From Branchiostoma floridae (lineage: Eukaryota; Chordata; Leptocardii; Amphioxiformes; Branchiostomatidae): a stretch of 64,000 nucleotides of DNA. The stretch lies in contig NW_023365698.1 in NCBI RefSeq assembly GCF_000003815.2, positions 111,202-175,201 of the forward strand, read 5' to 3'. Below, one piece after another: positions 11,617 to 22,376 of the stretch (its first letter is position 1; each line of letters starts with the position of its first letter). The position numbers and the translations under genes were made by a program. The notes under the pieces were generated by a model. That model saw nothing but the letters and a program-made list of their open reading frames with translations. It was not told the DNA's origin and searched no databases.

Positions 11617-12320
11617 TTAAATGAAACATTGCGGCGGTAAAACAAAATGGTTATCTTTGTTTACACTACATTTACAGAAGATGAAAAAATCCGACGCTCG
11701 CGCCTTGTCCACAACAGCCTGGATTTTGGTCTTCTCACAGTTTTGGGTGATGACGGCGCGATTATTTGCGATGTTGTCCATGGCGCCCAGGGGCCAGTTG
11801 GCATTGAGATTGACAGTCTTCAGTTTGAAGATGGACATGTCGATCTTTTCCCTCCCTTCCATGGGCTCTGCTGCGTACTGGTCGGCGTAGTGGGTGACGA
11901 ATTACTGCTTCAGTTCTTTCTTCAGCACATCGTTTACACACCCGTCGCAGTCCAGCGGCTGAAGTTCCCCCGTACATGTCGCGGGCACGTACACAGGGTG
12001 AATGTTGTTGTCCTTCAACTTCTGTAGCAGCGCGGGGCTGCGGTGTGCTTTGCACAAGTCAAAGATGGCGAAGGCCGACTGGTCTGGGAGTGTGAAAGCT
12101 TCTCGCTGAGCTGTCACGTACGAGATGATAATTTTGTCTGCATAGCGGTCCAATGTTGAAGCGTCGGACCAGTGGGTCTCGCTGTGGTGGATGTCCCACT
12201 CATCCGGGAGTTAAACTTCTTCAGGTGACACGGTGTTGTTTTGCTTTGGAGCTGGCCTGCCAGGTTAATCGACAGTAGGGGGGCGATCTGCCGCTTGTCA
12301 TTCATACCTACGATAGGCAC
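11617..12320 (-). pseudogene. pogo/Tigger-like (Jerky-type) DDE transposase, decayed copy 1
   Basis: The DDE_1 superfamily domain is readable from a splice-acceptor-like TTCAAATTCAG at 12321-12331. Motifs in order are VGMNDKRQI, PDEWDIHHSETHW, RYADKIIISYVT, AIFDLCKAH (second catalytic Asp), VYVPATCTGELQPLD (third acidic residue in LQPLD), and WPLGAMDNI near the end. This order matches pogo/Tigger/Jerky proteins. One frameshift lies between DKRQI and DEWD, and in-frame TAA codons occur before LPDEWD and after KKELKQ, so it is inactive. The N-terminal HTH/CENP-B DNA-binding part and the first catalytic Asp are not visible. It is distinct from copy 2 at 21.4 kb. Confidence 0.85.
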
Positions 12321-12439
12321 CTGAATTTGAAATAAAAAATAAGTAAAGGCACATAAGATTCGGGACATGCATACACGTTTGACAAGATGCACGGCATAGC
12401 AGCTGTGGCTGAAATGCGCAGCCGTTTACATAGATATTT

Positions 12440-12485
12440 ACATATACATGCATACATACATACATACAAGTATACATTATACATA
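12440..12485. repeat. (CATA)n microsatellite
   Basis: Five to six CATA units with flanking ATACAT degeneration. Confidence 0.7.
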
Positions 12486-12504
12486 CTTATGCAGAGAATC
12501 ACAT

Positions 12505-12660
12505 GTTTCGTCGTGGCTCAGCCATCGCCTGTCCTTAGCTTCCTTCATGGTTCTAGATCTCGTCTTCAGGTCGTAAAAAATATAATTATATATGGTAATC
12601 TAATGAATAACTTCAGTGCTTGAAATGTAAATACACGAGACAATGGTTGACGCACGTGGT
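12505..12660. repeat. Dispersed repeat, copy 2
   Basis: Homologous to 9825-10005 in the same orientation (CTCAGCCAT...CTTAGCTTCCTT...AATGTAAATACAC...GGTTGAC). Divergence is moderate, with small indels. Confidence 0.6.
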
Positions 12661-13442
12661 TGACGAGGGGTACAGGGGCTACTGGGGGCGTGGGGGTGAG
12701 CAGGGTGGACAGCTGCAACAAAAACGATGGCCTAGACAACAGGGACAGTGGGTTGAACAGCGGCAGGAGAAGGTTGGCCTCTAGCATGCTGTTGTATTTA
12801 TCCTCCACTAATCAGTCGGCATTTACACGTATTTCAGCTAACAAGAACCGTATTACATGGATGCCTTAATTAACCTTATCGCATTCCGTCGATCGGCGGC
12901 AAGGGTGTGGAATGTAGAAAGCCGCTTGCATGGAATTTCTAAGTGGATTTCAATTCCACGATTGTTTGTACATTCTGACCCGAGAATGACTTTCAAACCA
13001 AAACCCATAGATTAGCCAATACTTGCTTTACGTCACAGGAAAAACTGCATGTGAGATGTGAGATAATAAAGAATTGCCATAAAAATATTTAGATGTACAC
13101 TAGCCATACAACTAAAAGGAGACCGTAAAAAGTAGTTTTATCATTGCATGTATGTGTGTATAACCACAAGTACCATCTACAATTGTGTGCTTTTAACTTA
13201 TTTCTACTATTTGTGCTGTTTAAGCTTTGTTATCCCTGTTTATTCTACATGTACGTAGATGGCGTAAACAAGTCAATGGTGACTCGTGCCCTCTTCTTGG
13301 GCGTGCTTAAGAGGAAGCTGGAATGCCTATTGTCCTGCCTGCAGACGTCGCTCTGTGGTTGGGGTTATCTGTTGTCCAATCGGTATGGCACTAGCGGTGT
13401 ACAGTGTTGGAGTTGGCATTGTCACTATTAGCAAAGTGCAAA

Positions 13443-13933
13443 CTAAAGGAAGCAACGAAATTGAGTGTGCAGTGAGCGCTGACAATTATCGTGTGGCTGG
13501 CCTGGAAGACGTCGCCTGGTGGTGGGGTGTTCCTTTGACACTCTGTAACACAAGGCTGTAGGGTGGGCAATGGCGTTTAACCCGCGGCTGATCTGGCTAA
13601 CGCGGTCGCCCGATGACGGGGGTGATCTGTTGCCCTCCCTGTGTGGCAGGGCTGGCACCTCGGAGAGAGTGTTGGTCTGAGTTGACACCTCGGTGGCGGT
13701 GCTGGTCCGGGCTGTGTGACACCTAGCTCGGAGGCGGTGCTGGTCTGGATGATCATCCAGACTGTCATCTCGGTAGAGACCCTCATCTGAGCTGTCATCT
13801 TGGTCGCTGTGCTCATCTGAGCTGTCGCTTTGGCAACTGAGCTCGTCTGAGCTGAGCTGGTGCACGAGCCTGGGGTTTCCACCACGGAAGAATTTGTCAG
13901 GTTCAAACCCCGACTCATTGATGGCGGCTCTAA
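13443..13933 (-). other. Unrecognised exon with acidic Ser/Asp tail
   Basis: An acceptor-like CAGTGTGTAG precedes a frame reading RAAINESGFEPDKFF. It then passes into a low-complexity acidic stretch with SSDE repeats and ends at a stop near 13443. An upstream segment at 14358-14450 (SKVIVGNFADIGTYFGVAK, donor GTAAGG) can be joined to it in phase. The SSDE part is encoded by a degenerate GAGCTGTCATCT-type repeat. No family recognised. The splice pairing is inferred by phase only. Confidence 0.35.
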
Positions 13934-14357
13934 CTACACACTGCAGTGTGAAGTTGAAATTAGCTGATAAAGGAAACATTGAAAAGAGCACATTATTTAA
14001 AATATGAGGTCTGTAAAAAAATCACACATGAGTAAAAACGTCAACGACCCTATTTTTTTTATTGTGACATAGCCTAGTGACTTCGGAAGACTAAAGCCTT
14101 TCGCAGTTAAAACCGATGATCACCGATATCTGACCTTTTCCCAAAATAGTTAACTTAATTTATTTTAATGATATGATAACCCATCTCCACAGCTTTGTTC
14201 AGTTGTTGAGTTACCCATGTTCCGACTAGGGACCGTTTACTGGACGGTAAGGTTACATTTTCTTTGTTTATTCATTGAACAATAATGGAACAGTAGAAAC
14301 ATCATCTTATCACCTACCCAATACATGCACCACTAGGTCAGTTGCATAGTTCCTTAC

Positions 14358-14450
14358 ATTTTGCAACGCCGAAGTAGGTGCCGATGTCGGCAAAGTTGCC
14401 CACGATCACCTTTGAGTACCCGCAGTACTTGTTCCGGGAGGGAAGAATAG
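14358..14450 (-). other. Unrecognised exon-like segment
   Basis: A coding-like frame reading YCGYSKVIVGNFADIGTYFG ends at a GTAAGG donor (14357-14352). It would join the 13443-13933 segment after a partial codon. It may be the 3' part of an unknown minus-strand gene or a relic of one. Confidence 0.35.
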
Positions 14451-16370
14451 AAACTAAAAAAAATGTTGAAGAAGAAATATAATAATTAAAGTACAGGAAG
14501 AAAAGGATATTAAAAAATATACACAATTACACCATGCAGTGAGTGCTCATGGTAAAAAAAAAAAATCAAACATCATAATGATTATATTTGATTTTCGCAC
14601 CGGCATTCAGATCTGATTTTGTTTGACGACATCCAACCTCCCTCAAAAAAAGGCGTCACACCAGCTCTCACTTGCTGTGGCTTTGGGCTGTTCTTGTAGT
14701 TAGAACAGGTTCATATCTGTTGTCTTTACCTTGACGAAGTCATGTTCCCACATCTCAACATAGTTGAACTTTTGTTTTATTAGTCAATCCTTACGTATAC
14801 GTTTAGTTTGGGCACACAACAAGACTCTAGCCAGAACTCTTATGAGTGATACTTCCTGATGCCGAAGTTAACTTGCTCTTTACACAACACAGAGTATCGT
14901 GTTACCCGGCTTCATGTGTTGTTTCAAAGTCAAAGAAATAAAGAGAAGTTCTTCTACTTCTGTTTTATTTGTCACATATTTCCCCTGATTTAGCAGGGTG
15001 TTCAGACTGCCTAACATACCATTACCCAGGACTCCAGCTTGTTATAGCTTTAGAGACGGTGTAACTATATGTGCATATTGCTCCTGAATTTCTTAAATTT
15101 AGGAACCTTTAGCTGACACCCCCTCTTGTAAAGAAGAATCGCACACACAAAGGCAAGGCAGTAGCTCATCAATGTAGTGTTCTCTTCTGAAACATATTCA
15201 ATTCTCTTCAGAACCAGGGATGGTTTGGGAGCTTCTGGCTTTACCCGAGCTGCGAACTCATAGAGCCTCCGAAACTATACAATGGGCTCGAATGCAGGCG
15301 TCACGGTAGACGTGTTACAACCCAACCCTTGTACTCGGAGCAAAAGTCCCGCTATGACGCTCTTCAGCCCGCATTTATTCGCGTCGACATAGGGAAATGT
15401 AGTCATGACCTGGTCTTCTCGGAGAAGCTCTTACATCTGCTGTCTTAGACTGACGAGATTCCAAGCCTGGAGACTGTGTCCACTACTGCTTCGCAGCTGC
15501 AAAATGTCGGTAGGTTGGCCGAGAAAATATCACAGAACAAGGTGGCCAACTTTCCGACGTCCATCTTTCTCGTCACCCTAACCCCTCTCGTCTCTACTGT
15601 GCCTCTCGTCTCAACTGTGCCATGCCATCAAAGAGGGTGTCCGTTCCGTCTAGATCTATAATGGCCCGTATTTTTCTTTAACATTATTACTGTCAGCTCC
15701 GATTTATTATAGGTCCTGTAGATCTCAGCCATTGTTTTTGCAAAGTTTGTATCACACCCTCTTCCGTTGTGCTCCTCAAAAGCACTGTGGATGGTGGAGA
15801 GTGTTTGGTGCATTCTGCAAAGCATGTCGTTGTTATTGGGTGAAACGAGACGTCGTGGTGGTGCGGACAGCACGCCTTCCCGGGCCCATGTGTTGACAAC
15901 CCCTTTCTTGAACGCCCATCTGATGGTACGATTAGGTTCCACAAGGCTAGAAAATCCCTCACAGGGACTGTCTGAGTGAATCCTCAAACCCTGGAGGTCT
16001 TGCCTAAAATGAACTGCCTTGTAGGAACACAAGATACTTGACGTGAGGGTGAACTGTCTTCAGTGCTGTGATAGTTTGGTGGAGGTCCAGCTCAGAGTAG
16101 GAAATTATTGATGATTGTGTCTTCTCCCAGAACAGACCGTCGAATAGAGGAATGGTGAAATGTTCAAACAGCAGTCACTGGCTCCACTGGTTGCCTTTGT
16201 CTACTGATAGTCTCAGCGCAACCATCTATGATAGTTGGCAGGTGGTCCAAGACCGCTTCCTTTACGCATGATTTTCCCCAGTAGATAAACCGTGGTTGAT
16301 ACGTCGATAGTCACCACAACCTCCTCCATCTTTGAGGGCCCCAATATTTGCATTCTTCTCCACTCCACAT
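14450..16370. other. No gene recognised
   Basis: A 134-residue minus-strand frame at 15628-16032 and its overlapping alternative have no known motif. The rest is AT-rich sequence without visible repeat structure. Confidence 0.35.
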
Positions 16371-16371
16371 G

Positions 16372-16570
16372 ACAGAATTTGAACTGGAATAGCATACGGT
16401 TACATGCTGCGTTGATTGTCACTTATCATGAAGATGACTTAGTGGCTGGCTGCCTTCCCTTTTTTTTAACACCTTTGATGTGTACTACTTAAGTTGATCC
16501 AGAAGCTTTCCTTGTTCTATATGATAATCCCTTCTTGCCAAATCTGATAGAATTTTCTTCGTTGTGTACA
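16372..16570. repeat. Three-copy repeat family, copy 1
   Basis: Contains GACAGAATTTGAACTGG, ATGCTGCGTTG, ACACCTTTGATGTG and GCCAAATCTGATAGAATTT in the same order as 17430-17700 and 32255-32540. No coding signal. It appears to be the flank of a duplicated exon (see 17105-17310 and 31912-32153). Confidence 0.6.
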
Positions 16571-16848
16571 AAGTATCCACAAGAAGGATGTTGTGGAATT
16601 TCCAAAGCTTTTCAACAGGCATTGCTGTTTGCAACTCGGTTCTATCTGCATGTGATGCCAAAGAATACAGAAAATGTAATGTTTGATGAACAACTTTGGA
16701 GATGCATAGTCAATACTGATCATAAAATGTTTTAGGTGACTAGTGGGACATACGCACGTGAAGAAAAAATTGCCCTTGACGCTGATTTCGACCCATAAGT
16801 ATTCCCAGTAAAAGTCAGAGGTTTCTAGGTTTGGTCTTTGTCAGCTTA

Positions 16849-17100
16849 CTAAAGAAGGATAATAAAAATGAGGATAGCAACTCCTCCACCTGTTTTACCC
16901 TTTCTGTCTTTTTTGTAAATTATGCCGTAACCAGAAATATCAATGTCATTGGGGAGAACGTTATCGCTAAACCATGTTACCGTAATACCCATCACAGAAT
17001 TTGTTGTAGTTTGCAGTATTTTAAGTTCGGTGATTTTCTGATGACCTACAGCAGTATTTGGGTTCAAGCTTTTGACATGTGTGATCCCTATGGTAAGCAA
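16849..17100 (-). pseudogene. LINE apurinic endonuclease-like fragment
   Basis: The minus strand reads VTWFSDNVLPNDIDISGY and then KKDRKGKTGGGVAILI. This matches the ITETWL...I.GY...RRDR....GGGV.IY block of LINE-encoded endonucleases (CR1/Rex1/Jockey types). The metal-binding Glu of TETW is changed (VTWF). It is only a short piece of the domain. Confidence 0.65.
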
Positions 17101-17104
17101 GCCC

Positions 17105-17310
17105 CCTATTTGCTTATAAACTTCTCCGCCTTCATATTATCCTCACATTCTCGCTGCTGGGACTATATTGTACACCAACGCTAAGGCCCCTATATGGTGA
17201 AAATGCCGCACTGTGGCGCCTCAACAATACGTCACCAAGTCCGTGATCAACGATTCTGTTGGCGCCACTCCACTCCTGATAGCCAGAACTTGTTTCAGGT
17301 TATCAAGCTG
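17105..17310 (-). pseudogene. Degraded copy of the exon at 31912-32153
   Basis: Nucleotide similarity to 31960-32150 is obvious (CACCAACGCTAAGGCCC, CCAAGTCCGTGATCAACGAT, CCAGAACTTGTT). Small indels break the reading frame. Its 3' side is followed by copy 2 of the three-copy repeat, as in the 32-kb copy. Confidence 0.6.
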
Positions 17311-17429
17311 TTTTTTTTTAAACTCTTGGATTAAGAACATTAAAACGGAAAACAACAAAATTAGGGGATTAAGATTATTCTAAAGGCCGTCAAGAATATT
17401 TAAAAATTCAACAACCGTAATCACCTTTG

Positions 17430-17700
17430 CACGACAGAACTCGAACTAGAAAAGTATGGGGTTTTATGCTGCGTTGTTTGTCACGTATCTATGGCTAGCT
17501 GCCTTTCTCTTTGTGCAAACACCTTTGATGTGCCACTTTAGTTGCTCCTGCAGCTTTTGTTCTCCTACTAACAATATATTCCCTGCTTTTAAAAGTTGAT
17601 AGCATCTCCTCTATTGTGGACAAATGTTCCTGATTAACTAGTTTCTAATCATTATTTCTGTACACATCTGATGCTCCCGCAGCTCCTACTCAAAGTTTAT
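17430..17700. repeat. Three-copy repeat family, copy 2
   Basis: Aligns with 16372-16570 and 32255-32540: CACGACAGAACTCGAACT, TTTTATGCTGCGTTG, ACACCTTTGATGTGCCACTT, TAGTTGCTCCTG. Confidence 0.65.
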
Positions 17701-18239
17701 AGCATTTCCTACAATGTCGAAAAAAATTCTTTAATTAAGGTGTAGAAATTTACGGGAAGTAAAGCTGTTTTTCCCATCAAAGGGCGAACAATGTTTCTTC
17801 AGACACGTTTTCCGTTTCCTGATGAATAAGGCCTGTAAGCTCATTAGTCCGTCTCCATCTAATTAAAGCAAAGCAAAAAAAAGCGATATGCTGATGTGCC
17901 TATTACGTCGATATGAGTAACAGAAGTATTTGTAAGGTGGCCAGCATTCTTGAATATGCAATATGTTGTTTTATGGATACAATGATTTTAGATTAGGATG
18001 CAAATAGAATACTGGCCAAAATAACCGTACAGTATATAATTCTTCTTCAAATATAAAAGATTAGCGATATTCATCCTCCGCCACATGCAAAAGTCCCCTC
18101 AAAAGCATTTAACACTGGAGCATTCTACAAACAGATGTCGCAAAGTTTGGTTTTCTTTACAGAAAAAGACTGAATATGAAAGCTTTTTTAAGTAACATTA
18201 AGTGGGTAATATTCTATGAATTATGCTGGAAATACTTAC

Positions 18240-18385
18240 ATTCTCCTTTAATCTGACATCGACCATTGGGTCCTCCTGGTCTTCAAATATCCTGGCGACT
18301 TAAAAGATCACCGCAGCGGTGTTTCAGTCGAAGCTAATGACGTACACAGTGCTGGTGGCGATGGCCGTTTGCATGATGTCAGTGT
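18240..18385 (-). pseudogene. Exon-like segment with two stops
   Basis: A frame reading DIMQTAIATSTVYVISFD, then TGA, NTAAVIF, TAA, then ARIFEDQEDPMVDVRLKEN runs to a perfect donor (GTAAGTATT). The coding-like pattern plus the donor suggests a former exon, with the stops showing decay. Alternatively only the last 20 codons are an exon, after the acceptor-like TTTTAAG. No family recognised. Confidence 0.35.
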
Positions 18386-18643
18386 CGGTTTTGCAAGATT
18401 TATTTCAAAATGAACGGTTTTGCAACAACTTATTAAGCTCTGAATTGCGCCGACGTGTACAAACACATTTATTAAAACAACAGTAATAAAATAAGTTCCT
18501 TATATTAAATTAAAAGCATCATCTGTTCCAGCATACGAAATCCTACAGCATTCGTCCATTAATAGATTAGAATAAGTCCATATCATTCGGGTATATACTT
18601 TCAGGCGCTTATCATTGTAGCATTGTAAAGTTTAATTGAATAC

Positions 18644-18985
18644 TCAAATATTTAATTGTACAAAGTATGGGATAGGAGAGTTTTGTATCTGTTTATTTTG
18701 CAGAGCGGAATGTCCAGTTTGTCGGAACTGCGTACTCTGCGTCCTGTAATGTGGTGCGCTCGTTGGCGATACTGGAAGGAGAGGAGACTGGGGACAGGAC
18801 CAGAATATGCAGAGAGATGTAGTGTAGTTAGTTCCTAGTATGATTCTACACCCTCCATTCTGAATTCCCACGAGTTTTTCTGCTTGGACCCGTTTTAGTG
18901 ATGAATGCCACTCCGGTGTCGTATACTTCATGGTGGGTCTCATATAGTCTATGTAAATTGTTTTAGACACGTCCATACGTTTCAT
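18644..18985 (-). pseudogene. LINE reverse transcriptase C-terminal fragment
   Basis: The minus frame reads YIDYMRPTMKYTTPEWHSSL, then IQNGGCRIILGTNYTT. This matches the YIRP.LEYA.PVWHSSLT...L..IQ..A.RIILG..Y tail typical of many metazoan LINEs. The remainder (ILVLSPVSS) follows in another frame. It is truncated and inactive. Confidence 0.8.
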
Positions 18986-19091
18986 TGTAATTCACATAGC
19001 GAGTTTGTTTCATATATCAAGAAACAAACATGTTCAAGTCATGAACAGTTAATTCCAAAGGATTTTAAGACATAATGATATATACAGAATA

Positions 19092-19269
19092 CAGTCAAAC
19101 CTGTATTAGGGGCCACCTCTACAGAGGGGCCACCTGCCCATAGTAGCCATTTTTTGTCGGTCCTTTGGGTATTTTATCTACAAGTTGCCACCTCTATACA
19201 GAGGACACCTGCCTATAATGGCCACATTTGTCCGGTCCCTTGAGTGGCCACTATAGACAGGTTTGACTG
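19092..19269. mobile_element. pogo/Tigger-type MITE, 178 bp
   Basis: The 13-bp ends are perfect inverted repeats (CAGTCAAACCTGT ... ACAGGTTTGACTG), and each end is flanked by TA (19090-19091 and 19270-19271), the expected target duplication of Tc1/mariner and pogo elements. The interior has repeated GGCCACCT(CTA) blocks and no coding capacity. The ends are intact, so insertion may be recent. A pogo/Tigger-type transposase source is inferred from the CAGT ends and TA target. Confidence 0.85.
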
Positions 19270-19935
19270 TAATCGTATTGGGACATGAAGGTTTCCAATG
19301 GCACGCATACAAATACATTTCAAATTGTGAGCTAGAGGTTAAAAGAAATACTTTCAAACGTTTCTAAAAGGGATGAATAATAACAAAGGTGAAGCTGCCA
19401 AAAGTTAGATCATATAGATTTTGTACACATAATGAAGAGTAATGTTCAAATAAACAGGAATACAGTCACTAGACAAAGACTAAAGATCAGCTTCCACAAC
19501 TACATATTGAAATTGATATACCCACCCCCTTCTAGGATGAAGATTATGTAGATTTTGCACTTTTGATAGATGAATACCATGTTCAAATGAACTGTAAAGG
19601 CCTGTGTACAAAACCTATAGCCTATTTCATATGCAACTGATACACACCAACCTTTCATCAAAAATCACATAACATTAACAAAATCATCTGACAAACTAAA
19701 GGTCATCTGAAGTCAGCATAATATCAACAGAACATTAACAAAACCGTTTGTAGTGAAGTCACTAGTATGTCCATGATCCGAACACTTGACTGCGCATTAA
19801 AACGAATTGAAAAAGCATGATAAAATAAAAATGCTCGGAGAATTCAATTTCAAGATTATGCTGTGTAAAGTTTTACTCAATAGATCGAAACTGATAAACA
19901 CTACTGTATTTACAGCCCCACATGCAAACTAATAC
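19270..19935. other. No gene recognised
   Basis: AT-rich sequence between the MITE and kinase copy 2; no motif or repeat seen. Confidence 0.45.
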
Positions 19936-20204
19936 AGAGGGAACCTACACAAATGTACTGACTCATCTGACCGCCAGCACTGTCAAGTAACCTGATGATA
20001 GCCTCCAGGTCTGGTCTTTTATTGGTGCGAGCAGGGCCGATGTATGCGGTGGACATCTGGTGCAAGTAGGGGTAGCCCGTCCGTATCACTGCCTCCACGT
20101 CCTCCACCAGTCTCCCGTAGCTGTAGATGTCAGACAGTCTTGTCACTGCACCCCCTCTGCCACCTCCGGGGCAATGTGTGGGACATGCCTGTGGGTACTT
20201 GAAT
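19910..20204 (-). pseudogene. Protein kinase C-lobe, copy 2
   Basis: The minus strand reads IAPEVAEG (kinase APE motif), then after a one-base shift TRLSDIYSYGRLVEDV, then PARTNKRPDLEAIIRLLDSA. Family knowledge: APE and SD.YSYG..L belong to subdomains VIII-IX, and RP.LE.II to subdomain XI. A G run is one base shorter than in copy 1 and breaks the frame (TGA follows); this could be a mutation or an assembly error beside the gap. The 5' part of this exon lies in the N gap. With the upstream exon 20628-20834 it forms one gene copy. Confidence 0.7.
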
Positions 20205-20304
20205 NNNNNNNNNNNNNNNNNNNNNNNNNNNNNNNNNNNNNNNNNNNNNNNNNNNNNNNNNNNNNNNNNNNNNNNNNNNNNNNNNNNNNNNNNNNNNNNN
20301 NNNN
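20205..20304. other. Assembly gap (100 N)
   Basis: Exactly 100 N, the usual placeholder for a gap of unknown length. It hides the catalytic-loop and DFG exon start of kinase copy 2. Confidence 0.99.
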
Positions 20305-20429
20305 AACATTATATGTCTCCCCCCCCCCGGTAATTTGATGAATACATGCCCATATTCAATCGTATATCCCTAAAAATTTCATACCCAAGCATAATGAAGC
20401 TAAATGGACCAGAATTGAGACCAACGCAC

Positions 20430-20550
20430 ATGCACTGTATAGCTACAGTTGAAAATCTCCAAGCAGATGTTGGGGGAGGGGGTACTAATGTTGTTTCACT
20501 GTCTAGCTCCTCTGATAGTGTCTCTCAGTTGTCTTGCCATGTGTGAGCCT
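20430..20550. repeat. Conserved intron segment of the kinase family
   Basis: Resembles 52190-52320 (TACAGTTGAAAATCTCCAAGCAGATGT vs the same block there, then AGCTCCTCTGA and TGTC). It lies between the HNDLK exon and the C-lobe exon, where an intron is expected. This supports common descent of kinase copies 2 and 3. Confidence 0.55.
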
Positions 20551-20627
20551 CTTGTCTTAATAGTTATTGAGTGAAATTAGGTTATCAATGGAGATGATTG
20601 CAAAGTTAGATGTAAACCTTTACTCAC

Positions 20628-20834
20628 TTTTAAATCATTGTGTAAAATCCTTGCCCCATGCAGGTGGGCCAGGCCTCGGGCCACCTCCGTCAGGATCAGG
20701 ACGAAGTCCCACGTCTTGACCAGCAGGGGCTCTGCTGGGTGCTTCATGGCACTCGTCAGGGTGAGGGCAGTTCTGGCACCTGCTGGACAGGAGACAAACT
20801 CCTGTACAAGGAATTGCTGTGCCACGCCCAGGTT
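20628..20834 (-). CDS. Protein kinase exon (hinge to catalytic loop), copy 2
   Basis: A 207-nt (69-codon) phase 0-0 exon lies between an AAAGCAG acceptor and a GTGAGTA donor. It encodes QFLVQEFV (hinge region), then LTEVARGLAHLHGARILHND followed by LK, the catalytic loop (subdomain VIb) with HND in place of the usual HRD; the catalytic Asp is present. Downstream exons are in the gap and at 19.91-20.2 kb. The exon itself is intact, but its C-lobe exon is frameshifted. The N-lobe (glycine loop, lysine) was not found upstream, where kinase copy 1 begins instead. Confidence 0.7.
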
Positions 20835-20874
20835 CTGCTTTGAAGAATGTCGAAAATGAACTCCTCCGCCAGTT

Positions 20875-21153
20875 TTACATGATAATAGCCTCCAGGTCTG
20901 GTCCTTTTTTGGCGCGACCAGGGCCGATGCATGCGGAGGAAATCTGGTGCAAGCAGGGGTAGCCCGTCCGCATCACTGCCTCCACGTCCTGTACCAGTCT
21001 CCCGTAGCTGAATATATCGGAAAGTCTTGTCATCATCACTGTACCCCCCTCTGCCACCTCCAGGGCAATTTGCGTTGACATACCTGTGGGAACCTTGAAT
21101 TTGGCAGGCTGTTCAACAAGGCAGACTTGCGTCGTCGCCATGACGTTGTCATG
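20875..21153 (-). pseudogene. Protein kinase C-lobe, copy 1, lacking DFG
   Basis: After a TTTCAG acceptor the exon reads HDNVMATTQ, then VCLVEQPAKF, MSTQIALEVAEGG, SDIFSYGRLVQDVEAV and GPDLEAII, ending at TAA. It starts exactly where the HNDLK exon would leave off. Compared with copy 3, about 14 residues including the Mg-binding DFG motif are missing between NVM and CLVEQ, and APE has become ALE. It is thus expected to be catalytically dead. About 40 bp downstream on the same strand comes the HNDLK exon of copy 2. The two copies therefore sit head to tail, with copy 1 lacking its upstream exons. Confidence 0.75.
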
Positions 21154-21392
21154 CTGAAACAACAAAACCAGACAAAATGGTCATTAATGCTAGACGTGTG
21201 TTTCCAATGCAACGTTCGTGGGTTCACACTCAGTAGAGAACTGCCACCTAGCCCCGTCCTTCTCCCAGCCCGGCTCCTGTTTGGCGGTATGAACAAGGGC
21301 TCGCAAACCCAACGATGTTCATTGACACCCAGTCCGCACGGTTCCTAAGGACATATCTATCAGGTCAGCTGCGTCTGATTCCGTCTCTTTTT

Positions 21393-21985
21393 CTACAAAC
21401 GTTTGGCGTCAAATGTAGACAAGAATCTAGAGGACTTTTTGATGGCGTCCCGGATTCCTGTACGCTCCCAGCCCCGGGCGATCACGTCAGGCTTGGTTTC
21501 AAGCCTTTCCACGGCACCGAGCAACCAATTCGTGTGCAGTGGCTTGATGGCGGAGAGCCGCAGGTTCATCTTCACGTTGTCGATGCTGGTACCGGCTTCC
21601 TGTGCTGCTGACACCTTCTCCGCGTAGAAGTTGCTGAACGACTGGCTTCAACACATCGTTAAACCGTGCAGTTGGCTTGCACAAATACTGACTGACGGAA
21701 TGTTTGCGGCCTTCAACTTCGCCAGAATTGCAGGTGTGCCGTAGTCCTTGGTAGACGTCAAAGATGGTCATCGCGGGGTGATCTTCGTAAAGGCCCATCC
21801 TCTATTTCTGCGCTGTCATGTAGGGGGTGACGACGGTCTATGCTGTCACGTACCGATCTATGCTGTCAGTGTTGGACCAGTAGGATGTTGTGTGATAAAC
21901 ATCCCACTCTTCAGGAAAGTTGAAGTCTTTCCCTGGTAGAGAACTTAGGGAGGCAGGAGCCGGCTAAACTCATTCTCCAGCTTAT
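21393..21985 (-). pseudogene. pogo/Tigger-like DDE transposase, decayed copy 2
   Basis: The minus strand shows KDFNFPEEWDVYHTTSYWSN, then DRYVTA, a TAG, TPYMTAQK, another TAG, DDE-region DHPAMTIFDVYQGLR, then in a further frame NVKMNLRLSAIKPLHTNWLL. The order matches copy 1 (EEWD..H...W, YMTAQ, IFD, S.IKP...W) but the sequence is clearly different, so it is a separate family member. At least two nonsense codons and two frameshifts are present. The acidic third catalytic residue region is frameshifted. It lies directly upstream of kinase copy 1 on the same strand. Confidence 0.75.
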
Positions 21986-22376
21986 AATTATGTTACTGTC
22001 TGCAAACCACCGGAAGATCTGCTTGGAGATTAGTTTTACGACAGGATTAAAAAATCGTAGAACCTGAACAAGCTTCCCAGGTTGGTTTTCAAGCTGTTCC
22101 TGAAGAATGGATTAGCCTTTTTTAGCCTGGGAAACTGCCAGGGCCCAGCCTGTTTGCGGTGCAATGTATGGCCACCATCTGGACGACCTTGAAGAAATTT
22201 AAAGGACAAAGAAAAGTGTGTAACTAAGATACCATGTAAGGTCGTAGCATAAACCTCTTGCAAGAAATGAAATCACTAATTGCATCACTATCAAATACAC
22301 TTACTATAATAAGTAATAAGCCATCACTACATCAAACAATTACAATGCAGTAACATCTTTATTTTACCCAACTGTA

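Noticed and set aside
20060-20338. Plus-strand open frames across 20.06-20.34 kb
   Set aside because: They cross the 100-N gap and are the reverse side of the kinase copy 2 exon.
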